Assembly (NCBI GenBank): GCA_934444645.1 | Contig: CAKSCV010000005.1 | Coordinates: forward strand, 1 to 64,000 | DNA: 64,000 bases | Reading direction: 5' to 3' | Origin: an uncultured Eubacteriales bacterium | GTDB taxonomy: Bacteria > Bacillota > Clostridia > Oscillospirales > CAG-382 | In this document: positions 45,462 through 54,115 of the stretch, one piece after another | How positions within the stretch are numbered: position 1 is the stretch's first letter | How the letters are laid out: each line of letters begins with the position of its first letter | Position numbers and translations under genes: made by a program | The notes under the pieces: model-generated | What the model saw: the letters and a program-made list of their open reading frames with translations, nothing else | Databases searched by the model: none | What the model was told of the DNA's origin: nothing

Positions 45462-47354
45462 TTATTTTGCCGCTTTGGGCTGTTTGTTTGCCGTTAACGT
45501 TTTGATTACTAACAGCGTAGCAATCATCAGAACAATGGCAAGCGGAAGAACGATGAATACGTTCTGTACAAAGCCTGCAATGATGTAGCATACGAACGAA
45601 ACGGCGGCAACCGTCATGGCATACGGAAGCTGGGTCGAAACGTGGTTGAGGTGGTTGCACTGAGCACCGGCGGAAGCCATGATGGTGGTATCCGAAATCG
45701 GTGAGCAGTGGTCGCCGCAGACAGCACCGGCCATGCAGGCAGAAATCGCGATGATGGTGATCTCGCTGCCAAAGCCGTTGAAGGCGGCAATAACGATCGG
45801 AATGAGAATACCGAAGGTACCCCACGAAGTACCGGTCGCAAACGAAAGGCCGACAGCAATGAGGAAGATGATGGCCGGAAGCAGGTTGACGAAGGAAGCA
45901 GCCGAGGTGTTGACGATATCGGCAATAAAGATTTTTGCACCGAGGCTGTCGGTCATGCCCTTCAGCGTCCAGGCAAAGGTCAGAATGAGGATTGCCGGAA
46001 CCATGGCTTTGAAGCCGTCGGCAAGGCAGCCCATGCAGGCCGAGAACTTGATGATGCGGCGGATAAGGAAGAAGTAAACTGCGTCGATTACGATGGCGAC
46101 AAGCGAGCCGAGTGCAAGACCGACCGACGCGTCGCTGTTAGAGAAGGCCTCGATAAAGCCTGTGCCGGAGAAGAAGCCACCGGAGTAGATCATACCGGTA
46201 ATGCAGCAGATAACGAGGATGACCACCGGGATAACCAAGTCGATGACTTTGCCCTTCGGGTTGCCGTTTTCGGAATCATCCGATTTGTCGGCATCGTCCT
46301 TGCCGGAGGTGAAGAGGTCGCCATTTAAGTATGCATTCATTTCGTGCAGCTTCATGGGACCGTAATCAAAGTTGGCAATGGCGAGCGTGAACATCATAAC
46401 GATGGTGAGAAGTGCATAGAAGTTGTAGGGGATCGCGCTGATGAACAGCTCAAAGCCGTTCATGCCGCTGCCCGAAGCAAACCCGGCAACGGCGGCTGCC
46501 CACGAGGAGATCGGCGCGATAATGCAGATCGGAGCGGCAGTTGCGTCGATGAGATAGGAGAGCTTCGCGCGGGAAACGCGCTTTGCGTCGGTAACCGGGC
46601 GCATAACGCTGCCGACCGTTAAGCAGTTGAAATAGTCGTCAACGAATATGAGGATACCGAGAAGAATGGTGCAGATCTGTGCACCCAAGCGCGATTTGAT
46701 GTGGGTGCTTGCCCAACGGCCGAAAGCAGCTGAGCCGCCGGCCTTGTTCATCATGCACACAAGCGCACCGAGAAGGACAAGGAAGATGAGGATACCGACG
46801 TTGTAGGAATCCGCAAGGCTTGCAACGAAGCCTTCTTCCACAACGTGTACAAGTGTGCCTTCAAAGGCAAATTTGGAATAAAGAAGACCACCTGCCAAAA
46901 CGCCGATAAAGAGGGAGGAATACACCTCTTTGGTGATGAGAGCAAGAACAATGGCGATGACCGGCGGCAGAATTGCCCAAATCGACGCATAGAACGGCGT
47001 CACATTGGTGCGGATCTGCGCAATGGCTTCTTTGGCGTTGACCGAAACGTTTTCGTCGGTTCCGACAACCGTGTTATAGTTGTCGATGTAGTTTTGCGCA
47101 AGGGTGAGGAGCTGTTCGCTTTCGGGAAGATCTCCGTCAAGCTCCGGATCGAGATTTTCGATGGCGTAAGAAGCATAGCCGGGAAGGGAAGTGTCGGCGG
47201 CAGGTGCCGTGTCGGCAGTTTCATCGACAGCAGGTGCTGTGTCGGCGGTTTCGCCGGTGCTTTCCGTGTCCGCAAAGACGCAGAAAATATTGACTGCGCA
47301 CATGACGCATAACACGACGGCAAGAATTGCCATCAGGCGTTTGGATTTGAACAT
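45462..47354 (-). CDS. lysW: NhaC-family Na+/H+ antiporter-like lysine transporter (LysW type)
   Basis: A 630-residue polytopic membrane protein of the NhaC antiporter superfamily. Signatures include 'LLGILIFVDDYFNCLTVGSV', 'APICIIAPISSWAAAVAGF' and 'FATGTSWGTFGILIPIVIAA'. Near the end is 'GAVCGDHCSPISDTTIMASA', typical of NhaC-like proteins. A lysine riboswitch in its leader identifies it as the LysW-type group, known from comparative genomics to be lysine transporters. The N-terminus is unusual: a signal-like hydrophobic segment (about 8-28), then an acidic linker with two 'ETADTAPA' repeats, for about 130 residues before the conserved transporter core. RBS is AGGAGG, 7 nt before the ATG. 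It likely takes up lysine when cytoplasmic lysine is low. Confidence 0.9.
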   Translation of the reverse strand: MFKSKRLMAILAVVLCVMCAVNIFCVFADTESTGETADTAPAVDETADTAPAADTSLPGYASYAIENLDPELDGDLPESEQLLTLAQNYIDNYNTVVGTDENVSVNAKEAIAQIRTNVTPFYASIWAILPPVIAIVLALITKEVYSSLFIGVLAGGLLYSKFAFEGTLVHVVEEGFVASLADSYNVGILIFLVLLGALVCMMNKAGGSAAFGRWASTHIKSRLGAQICTILLGILIFVDDYFNCLTVGSVMRPVTDAKRVSRAKLSYLIDATAAPICIIAPISSWAAAVAGFASGSGMNGFELFISAIPYNFYALLTIVMMFTLAIANFDYGPMKLHEMNAYLNGDLFTSGKDDADKSDDSENGNPKGKVIDLVIPVVILVICCITGMIYSGGFFSGTGFIEAFSNSDASVGLALGSLVAIVIDAVYFFLIRRIIKFSACMGCLADGFKAMVPAILILTFAWTLKGMTDSLGAKIFIADIVNTSAASFVNLLPAIIFLIAVGLSFATGTSWGTFGILIPIVIAAFNGFGSEITIIAISACMAGAVCGDHCSPISDTTIMASAGAQCNHLNHVSTQLPYAMTVAAVSFVCYIIAGFVQNVFIVLPLAIVLMIATLLVIKTLTANKQPKAAK

Positions 47355-47381
47355 AGGTGTTCCTCCTAAAAATGTGGATTA

Positions 47382-47420
47382 TAAAAACAAAAACTGCAGC
47401 AGCAAAAAGCTGTTGCAGTC
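47382..47420 (-). terminator. Riboswitch-controlled terminator
   Basis: On the minus strand ACTGCA.CAGC pairs with GCTG.TGCAGT around a T-rich loop, followed by TTTTGTTTTT. It lies between the aptamer and the start codon, so lysine binding probably favours termination. Confidence 0.85.
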
Positions 47421-47448
47421 CTCATTTTACAAAAAATAAGATGTACAA

Positions 47449-47615
47449 GACCGAAATAGCTCTCCACAAATGTGACAGCCGCCGGGATATTCTCTCGGAC
47501 GTCCAACGGGAAATTTTCGCCTATTTCCCATTTCGGCACTTCGACCTCTCATAAGTGTCACGGCCTTTGCGAAGGCTCGGCTTATGTTCATTCTTCGGTG
47601 CGCCTCTATTTATTG
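47449..47615 (-). promoter_or_regulatory. Lysine riboswitch (L box) aptamer
   Basis: Minus-strand leader of the LysW-type gene. The conserved elements appear in order: AGAGGCGC at the 5' side, then GAGAGGTCGAAGTGCCGAAA, then CGGCTGTCACA, and TGGAGAGCTATTT at the 3' side. The P1 stem pairs AAATAG (complement of 47606-47611) with CTATTT (complement of 47454-47459). These match the lysine riboswitch consensus. Combined with the downstream terminator it is a transcriptional OFF switch in the presence of lysine. Confidence 0.93.
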
Positions 47616-47626
47616 GTACTGACGCG

Positions 47627-47655
47627 ATTATATACCTATATATTTTCTATGTCAA
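47627..47655 (-). promoter_or_regulatory. Consensus promoter of the lysine riboswitch leader
   Basis: On the minus strand TTGACA (complement of 47650-47655), 17 nt, TATAAT (complement of 47627-47632). Confidence 0.92.
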
Positions 47656-47715
47656 TAGTTTTTTGCGATAGTTCACAGTATATTAACAGAAATAAGTCGA
47701 ATTGTGGGGGGGAGG

Positions 47716-48982
47716 GAAGCTGCAGTACGCTGGTTCGAGGTTTGCAGAACCTCGGAAAACTTTCCGAAAGGAAAGTAATAAAAGGCTTTTTGTCATACTT
47801 TTTGTGCCTTACAAAAAGTATGGAAAAGTTCCAGAGAGGTTTTAATTGGATTGCACGAAGTTGTTATCTTTGTGCGCTGATTCGAGGTTTGCAGAACCTC
47901 GAAATTTCCTGCGAGGGAGAACGGGTTGTCACTTTTTGCATCGTGCAAAAAGTAACCAAAAAGCACGCGGGACTCCGTCCTGCGACCTCGATTCAAATCG
48001 CCGGTCGATACGTTTTTGAAGCGAAAGTGACCGGCTTTCATCAGGTAACCGGCAACGCAGAAATCTGCAATTTTTCGAGTATCGCCGGCAATGATTTGAA
48101 TCGGTGCGACGCTCCGGCTTTACAGCGTAAGGAGTTAAGCGAACAGCAAAAGAACGGCTGTATTCTTTGCAGACAGTAGGTTAAGGGCGGTGCGAATGGG
48201 AGGTGGAGGGCAGAAAAGAGTTGTTTTGGGTGGGAATAAGAAAAAGTTTGGGCAAAAGCAAGGCTTTTGGTTTGTGAAAATGGGCGGTTTTTGAAACCCG
48301 CAAGGAAAGGTTTGTGCAAAAGATAGTTTTTTGTACGTAAAAAAGGTAGCTTTTGAGGACAGTAAAAAGTTGTTCGAACGAGCAGTGTTTTGGTTGCGAA
48401 AACGAGAGGCTTTTGAGGGTAAAAGGTAAAGCTTTCTGCAAAAGAAAACCTTTTGTTTTGCGGAAAAGGCAGTTTTTTTAGCTTATACAAGCCACCCGAT
48501 AAAGAAAAGCTTTTTTCAGCGCACAACGACACCGACTTCGCACTGCACCAAAGCTAACGAGCAGTCACAAATTTTATCCGCGAAAGCCCACTGTGAGCTT
48601 GCACTACAATAATTCTTTTTCGAAAAACATCAGTCTTGCGTCAGCAGTACAGCTACCCTTTCGCACCGATTCAAAGCCTTTTCGCCGGCGTTTTGCAGGC
48701 AAAACCGGTTTCGACACGTGCCGCCGGAAAGCTTTGCAAAATCACCTCCGGCAGAGCTTTGAATCGTCCCCGGAGTCCAGAGGTTCGCAAACCTTTGGCG
48801 TGCTTTTTGGTTCTTTTTGCACGACGCAAAAAGAACGTAAAAACGTTCCCTTTCCGGGAAGTTCCGAGGTTTTGCAAACCTCGATTCAGCCCACCGCAGC
48901 CGCAGCTTCGCACCGCAACAATTAAAACCTTTTTAAGGAAAGCTTCGAGGTTCTGCAAACCTCGAATCAGCACATTGGCAAA
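47716..48982. repeat. Non-coding inverted-arm element, copy B
   Basis: Same organisation as the element at 36545. The left arm has two GAGGTTTGCAGAACCTC hairpins (47736 and 47883), then ACTTTTTGCA-TCG-TGCAAAAAGT and GCGGGACTCCGTCCTGC. The core (47990-48236) is very similar to the first copy's from GATTCAAATCGCCGG through GACAGTAGGTTAAGGG. An A/T-rich centre follows, then an inverted right half (about 48590-48982). That half carries CCAGAGGTT-type and GAGGTTT-type hairpins. Unlike the other two copies, this one lies between the 5' ends of two divergent genes, LysW type and the third SLH/GH99-like gene. From 48983 to about 49190 I see only A/T-rich DNA before the next promoter. Confidence 0.75.
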
Positions 48983-49193
48983 AACAGTGAAGCAGAATTA
49001 TAAAATCGATGTTTTTCAATGTTTTAACAAAACATTTCTATATAGACGAAAAATTCCGGATATTTTCCCGAAAACAGCCAAAAAGCGCAAATTCAGTCAA
49101 AAAATCGACAAAAAGGACGCATATACGTATTTATCAACTTGCACAAATGCGTTTGGTGAATCATCCGATTTTTGCTTTTTTGCGGCAGAGCGA

Positions 49194-49223
49194 TTGACAG
49201 CACCGCCACGGGTGTGCTATGCT
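49194..49223 (+). promoter_or_regulatory. Promoter for the third SLH/GH99-like gene
   Basis: TTGACA (49194-49199), 18 nt, TATGCT (49218-49223), with an imperfect inverted repeat CACC..GGTG in the spacer. Confidence 0.65.
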
Positions 49224-49261
49224 TTTTTTGTAATATTTTGTATTTTCAAAGGAGTAACGAC

Positions 49262-52200
49262 ATGAAAAAACACCTTCTCGGCATTGCCGCAGCCGCCGCA
49301 CTTGCGGTCGGAAGTCTCACCGTTTCCGCAGAAGGCTTTGCCAAAACGAACACCTATACGCCAGGAATGTTTAACGATGTCCCGGCAAGCGAATGGTATG
49401 CCTCCTCGGTCTCGTCCTCGTATGAGCTCGGCTTTATGAAGGGCACGGCAGACGGCGTCTTTTCGCCGGAGGGCAACATGACGGTCGCCGAAGCCGTCAC
49501 CATCGCCGCACGCGTGCATGACGCGTACAACGCAAAAGGCACGGCCTTCTCGCAAAACGGCGCAAACTGGTACGATGACTATGTAAAATACGCCATCGAC
49601 AACGGCATTATCAAAGCCGACGCATTCGACGATTACGATCGTCCCGTCAAGCGTTACGAAATGGCTGTCATCTTCTCGAAAGCCGTTCCGGACGACTATC
49701 TTGCTGCCAAGAATAACGTTACCGAAATTCCCGACGTTCCCAACACCAACGGTTATTTCGACCGTTTACAGTTACTCTACAACGCCGGCGTTGTGATGGG
49801 GAACGACGAATTCGGCACCTTCATGCCGAACAACAACATCATCCGTGCAGAAGCAGCTGCCATCATCGGCCGCATCGCGCTTCCCGAAAACCGTTTGCAG
49901 AAGACGCTGGTTGATGCAAACTACGACGATGCGTATTATCTTGTAAGCGAAGCTTCCGGATGGGGACTCATCGGAGCGGCAAGCGTATACGATACGCCGT
50001 GGCAATACGATAACCGCAACCTGACCGGCGCGATTTTCAACTCGGCAAGCCACATCACCGATTCCTATCCCGACGGCAAGGTGGAATTATGGCGCGACCT
50101 TGACGATGTTTCCCGCGGTCTTGTCGGCTGGGATTTCTACGGCACGGTTTTGGATGCCGCCGACGGCATTTATTTTAAGCTTACGGACGATGAGCTTCAT
50201 GAAGTCGTTTCCCTTACCACCAAGGGCGGAAATTATTTCTTTGACGGCAAGGACACGGGTGTTGCCGTTAAAAACGGCACGCTGTATTTTACGATGAAGA
50301 TCGATTTGGACACGCATACGTCCACGCTGTACATGGACGGCAAAAAGATTGGTGAATATACCGCCGGGGATTACACTGTTTCACGCGTTTACATTGGTTC
50401 GGGAAAAGAGACAGTCGGCAATATCACGCTCACGCGCTGTGATATTTACAAGGATTATCCCGTCAACGACATTTTCCTTGTTCCCGAAAACGGCGCACTT
50501 TCCCAATGGGAGGTTACCGGCACGTCAAAAACGGTGCGCAAGGGCGGCCAAGGCTATGGCGATACGGTTAGCGCCGAGCTTGCGGCCGGCAGTGCCGCAA
50601 AGACGGCGTTCAAGCCGCTTTCCGGCTCGGTTGTTTACGAAGCGTATATGCTCTTCCCGACGGCAGCAGACACCGGCTACATTTCCTTAAACAGCGGCGA
50701 AACATCCGTGGCGAAGCTGGTTGTGAATGCTGACGGCGTTTTTAAGGCGGACGGCACCAAGCTGCGCCATCATACCAACAACATCTGGCAGACCCTCCGT
50801 ATCGAAGCCGACACCGTAAACGGCACGGTTCTTTACAAGGTCAACGGCAAAAAGGTCGGCAGGTTTGCGCTGGATGCGGCACTGCCGACAGTGGACAACA
50901 TCACGGTTGGTGCGACCGGCGGCAATGTGTATTTCGACGATGCCAAGGTGTTTCTCACGCACGAATACGACGACTATTGCCCGGTACCGAAGCCGATAAA
51001 CGACGATGGGTATGATGTTATTCTCAACGTCTGCTCGTTGTGGCGCGGAGGCACGCACGGCGGCTGGGGAGCAGTGAGCGGACTTCCGGACGTGGAACCG
51101 GCACTCGGATACTATGACGACGGCTTGCCGGAGGTTGCCGACTGGGAAATTAAGTTTATGGTGGAAAACGGAATCGATGTCGAACATTTCTGTTGGTTTG
51201 CGCCGGCAGACAATCAAACCGAGCCGATCAAAAGAAGCGGACTCGGATTTGCGCTGCACGACGGCTATTTCAATGCGAAGTATTCGGATTTGATGAAATT
51301 TACCTTTATGTGGGAAAACAGCAAGGTCAATACCACAAATCTTGAAGATTTCAAAAAATACATCTGGTCGTACTGGATGGACTACTATTTTCTCGACGAC
51401 CGTTATTACACCACTGAAAACAAGCTTGTTTTCACCGTATGGAGCTGGCAGAATTTCAAAGAAGCGTTCGGCGGCACAAACGAGGGTGCGAACGAAGCGG
51501 TCGCTTTCATGAACGAGGATGCCAAGGCGCACGGCTTTGACGGTATTCTGTTGTTCTTTGCCGACGGCAGTGCCGCCGATCCGAGTTCCTTTACCGCTAT
51601 GGCAAATCTCGGTGCGTCGGGCGCCTATGCTTACCACTGGGGGCAGGCCGGCAACAACGCCGATGAGACCATTTACCGCTTAAAAGGCAACAGTAGCTAT
51701 GATAAGCTGTATATCGTTCCGGCTGTTTCGGTCGGCTTCAACAATATCGGTTGGTCGAATATCCGCAAGCCGCTCATCTCGACGGACGACCACAAAAAAG
51801 TGCTTGAATTCATCAAGAACGACTATCTGCCGCAGCAGACCGGCTGGAAATCGAATATGCTCATGGTTTCCACCTGGAACGAATACGGTGAAGGCACGTA
51901 TGTCATGCCGTGCAAGGGTCTCCACGGTTTCGGCTACCTTGAAAACGTTGCTGAAGTCATTTCCGGCGTGACCGATCACTCCGCCAACATCTATCCGACT
52001 GACAGCCAAAAAGCACGTCTCGGCCACCTCTATCCGAAGTCCAAGACCTCTATCAAAAAATGGGACTATGAAAAAGAAAAAGCCGCAACCGGCGAAAAGG
52101 CACTCTTTACGTTTACCGGCGCGGATTTAATTGCACCGCAGAATATTGACTCCGCCATGGTGATGGACAATGTTCTCCAATGCCGCACGACCAAGGACGA

Positions 52201-53917
52201 CCCGGCGGTTGAAATCGCACCGGAAAAATATCCGGATGAGATACGCGCCGAGGACATCATCGCTATCCGTGTGACGGCAAGATCCAACATAAACTCGGTC
52301 ATCGAGGTTTTCTATACCACATCCTCCGACCCGAGTCTCAACCAGGCCAAGAGCTTTAATGTTCCGATCGGTGCAACCGAGGATTTCCGCGAATACACCA
52401 TTTCCACTGCCGGAAAAAGTGCTTGGAAGGATATGATCACGTCATTCCGCTTTGACATCATCCGCGAAGCCGGCGAATTTGACGTGGCCAAAATCGAGCT
52501 TATCACGCGCGATGAATCGAGCCTGCCGATCACCGTCACGGTGGACAACAAAGCCTACAATGCGCCTTTTATGCCGGTTTTGGAGAACGATGAACTGTAT
52601 GTGGCGGCAAGCTCGTATGACGGCTTCTTCAGCCTGCATGATTTCTACTATGAGTGGAGCCGCTTCACCGGCAAGCTCCGCATCGTTACCAAGAAAGACC
52701 ACGAGATCATCTTCAACATTGACAGCGATACCGCACTTGTTGACGGCACAGAGCAAACGCTTGCAAAGGCGGTAACGCTGCGCGACGGTCTCCCGGTTCT
52801 TCCGTTGTTCTTCCTATACAAGATCGAAGGCATCGACTACACGTTTGAAAACAAGGCTGTGACGGTTTCCACGCTTGACAAGAAGTATCAGGAAATTATC
52901 AAGAACCGCGTGCCGTATGAGTTCGAGTTCGATGTGCCGGGCGACACGGAGGGCTTTGCACCGGAATCCATGTCGGGCATCGTTCAGGGCGGTTTCCTTT
53001 CGGGCGACGCACTCGAACGCTCGGGTCAAAGCCCGTTATACGACCCGATGTTATCCTTGAACGGCGTGAAGATCGACGCACGCATTTACAACAAGGTAAT
53101 CGTCGGCATGAAGCATCGTCTGCCTGACGGAGAGAACGGTTCGGCCATCGAGGTGTTTTATGCCACCAATCATGACGGCACGTTTACCCAATCCAAGAGC
53201 AAACGGCTTGGTGTTGTGGGCAATTCCTCGGGCGAGAAGGTCGTTGAATATGTCTTCGATTTTTCCGAAAGTGCGGATTGGCGAGGCTATGTGACCAATT
53301 TGCGCATCGACCCGTTAAACGGTGCGGGACACGTGGATATCGACTATATCCGTTTGGTTGCGGATGAGGAAGGCAAGAAAGCGGTCGAGGAAGAAGAACG
53401 TCATGCCGCCGAAAAGGCTGCGCTTGGCATTATTGTCGAAAACGGAGACGCGGAAGACGAGACTCTGCCCAATGCCTTTTTCGGCACGCAGGGCAACGCC
53501 ACGGTAGCCATTGCCAAGGATGAAGAAAAGGGCAATGTGTGGAAAGTAACGCCGGCAGAGGGCAACGTATGGGCCTATGTTCAGCAGAGCTGCACCTACA
53601 CGCCGGGCGCGACTTACAAGGCGTCACTTGACGTAAAGCTTACCGGCACGCTAAGCAAGAGTGAAGGCATCAGCACCTCGATGTACTGCAATCTGAAATA
53701 CAGGGATGGGAACGGCAAGCTCGACCACATTCTGTTCCCGGGCGGAAACATTACCATTTCCACCGAGGACGGTTGGAAGCATTGGGAATTTAAATTCACC
53801 ATTTCGGCCGATTCGACCGAACGGGACAACGACCAGTTCGCGTTCTATGCCAATCCCGTGGACGGCGAAGGTGTCGGCTTCCTTATCGACAATGTCAAGG
53901 TCGAGAAGATATCGTAA
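49262..53917 (+). CDS. S-layer-anchored GH99-like/WbsX multimodular protein (paralogue 3)
   Basis: A 1551-residue exported protein with a signal peptide at about 1-21. Three SLH repeats lie at about 28-205 ('FNDVPASEWYASSVSSSYEL'). Two beta-sandwich modules follow (about 215-585). The GH99-like/WbsX barrel spans about 587-895, with 'GYYDDGLPEVADWEIKF', 'FTFMWENSKVN' and 'VSTWNEYGEGTYVMP'. Then come a CBM-like module, a copper-amine-oxidase-N-like segment ('AVTLRDGLPVLPLFFLYK'), another CBM-like module ('VTNLRIDPLNGAGHV') and a CBM4/9-like C-terminus. I chose the ATG at 49262 because AAAGGAG lies 7 nt upstream; an in-frame ATG at 49172 precedes the promoter. The domain order matches paralogues 1 and 2, so they arose by duplication. 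Confidence 0.8.
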   Translation: MKKHLLGIAAAAALAVGSLTVSAEGFAKTNTYTPGMFNDVPASEWYASSVSSSYELGFMKGTADGVFSPEGNMTVAEAVTIAARVHDAYNAKGTAFSQNGANWYDDYVKYAIDNGIIKADAFDDYDRPVKRYEMAVIFSKAVPDDYLAAKNNVTEIPDVPNTNGYFDRLQLLYNAGVVMGNDEFGTFMPNNNIIRAEAAAIIGRIALPENRLQKTLVDANYDDAYYLVSEASGWGLIGAASVYDTPWQYDNRNLTGAIFNSASHITDSYPDGKVELWRDLDDVSRGLVGWDFYGTVLDAADGIYFKLTDDELHEVVSLTTKGGNYFFDGKDTGVAVKNGTLYFTMKIDLDTHTSTLYMDGKKIGEYTAGDYTVSRVYIGSGKETVGNITLTRCDIYKDYPVNDIFLVPENGALSQWEVTGTSKTVRKGGQGYGDTVSAELAAGSAAKTAFKPLSGSVVYEAYMLFPTAADTGYISLNSGETSVAKLVVNADGVFKADGTKLRHHTNNIWQTLRIEADTVNGTVLYKVNGKKVGRFALDAALPTVDNITVGATGGNVYFDDAKVFLTHEYDDYCPVPKPINDDGYDVILNVCSLWRGGTHGGWGAVSGLPDVEPALGYYDDGLPEVADWEIKFMVENGIDVEHFCWFAPADNQTEPIKRSGLGFALHDGYFNAKYSDLMKFTFMWENSKVNTTNLEDFKKYIWSYWMDYYFLDDRYYTTENKLVFTVWSWQNFKEAFGGTNEGANEAVAFMNEDAKAHGFDGILLFFADGSAADPSSFTAMANLGASGAYAYHWGQAGNNADETIYRLKGNSSYDKLYIVPAVSVGFNNIGWSNIRKPLISTDDHKKVLEFIKNDYLPQQTGWKSNMLMVSTWNEYGEGTYVMPCKGLHGFGYLENVAEVISGVTDHSANIYPTDSQKARLGHLYPKSKTSIKKWDYEKEKAATGEKALFTFTGADLIAPQNIDSAMVMDNVLQCRTTKDDPAVEIAPEKYPDEIRAEDIIAIRVTARSNINSVIEVFYTTSSDPSLNQAKSFNVPIGATEDFREYTISTAGKSAWKDMITSFRFDIIREAGEFDVAKIELITRDESSLPITVTVDNKAYNAPFMPVLENDELYVAASSYDGFFSLHDFYYEWSRFTGKLRIVTKKDHEIIFNIDSDTALVDGTEQTLAKAVTLRDGLPVLPLFFLYKIEGIDYTFENKAVTVSTLDKKYQEIIKNRVPYEFEFDVPGDTEGFAPESMSGIVQGGFLSGDALERSGQSPLYDPMLSLNGVKIDARIYNKVIVGMKHRLPDGENGSAIEVFYATNHDGTFTQSKSKRLGVVGNSSGEKVVEYVFDFSESADWRGYVTNLRIDPLNGAGHVDIDYIRLVADEEGKKAVEEEERHAAEKAALGIIVENGDAEDETLPNAFFGTQGNATVAIAKDEEKGNVWKVTPAEGNVWAYVQQSCTYTPGATYKASLDVKLTGTLSKSEGISTSMYCNLKYRDGNGKLDHILFPGGNITISTEDGWKHWEFKFTISADSTERDNDQFAFYANPVDGEGVGFLIDNVKVEKIS

Positions 53918-53940
53918 CTGAACGGCAAACGAAAAAAGTA

Positions 53941-53975
53941 AAGCGGCGGCTGTCACAGGCCAGCCGCCGCTTTTG
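53941..53975 (+). terminator. Intrinsic terminator
   Basis: AAGCGGCGGCTG (53941-53952) pairs with CAGCCGCCGCTT (53961-53972), followed by T. Confidence 0.85.
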
Positions 53976-54039
53976 TGCTGCAGCAGCGATCTCGATCCGA
54001 AAAAAGCAATATATGTCCGGAAAGCCGCAATGACGGCCT

Positions 54040-54067
54040 TGTCTTTCCTATTGATTTTCGCTATAAT
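54040..54067 (+). promoter_or_regulatory. Promoter of the GH30 gene
   Basis: TTGTCT (54040-54045), 16 nt, TATAAT (54062-54067), about 50 nt before the ATG. Confidence 0.6.
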
Positions 54068-54115
54068 AGACCTATACCGACCGGATAGAGATCCGGTTTA
54101 AAGGAGGAAAGGAAA

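Noticed and set aside
47472..48179. 235-codon ORF in element copy B, with similar short frames in copies A and C
   Set aside because: The frames share words because the DNA is repeated. They run through hairpins, start at different places and lack ribosome-binding sites. Both arms give such ORFs on opposite strands.
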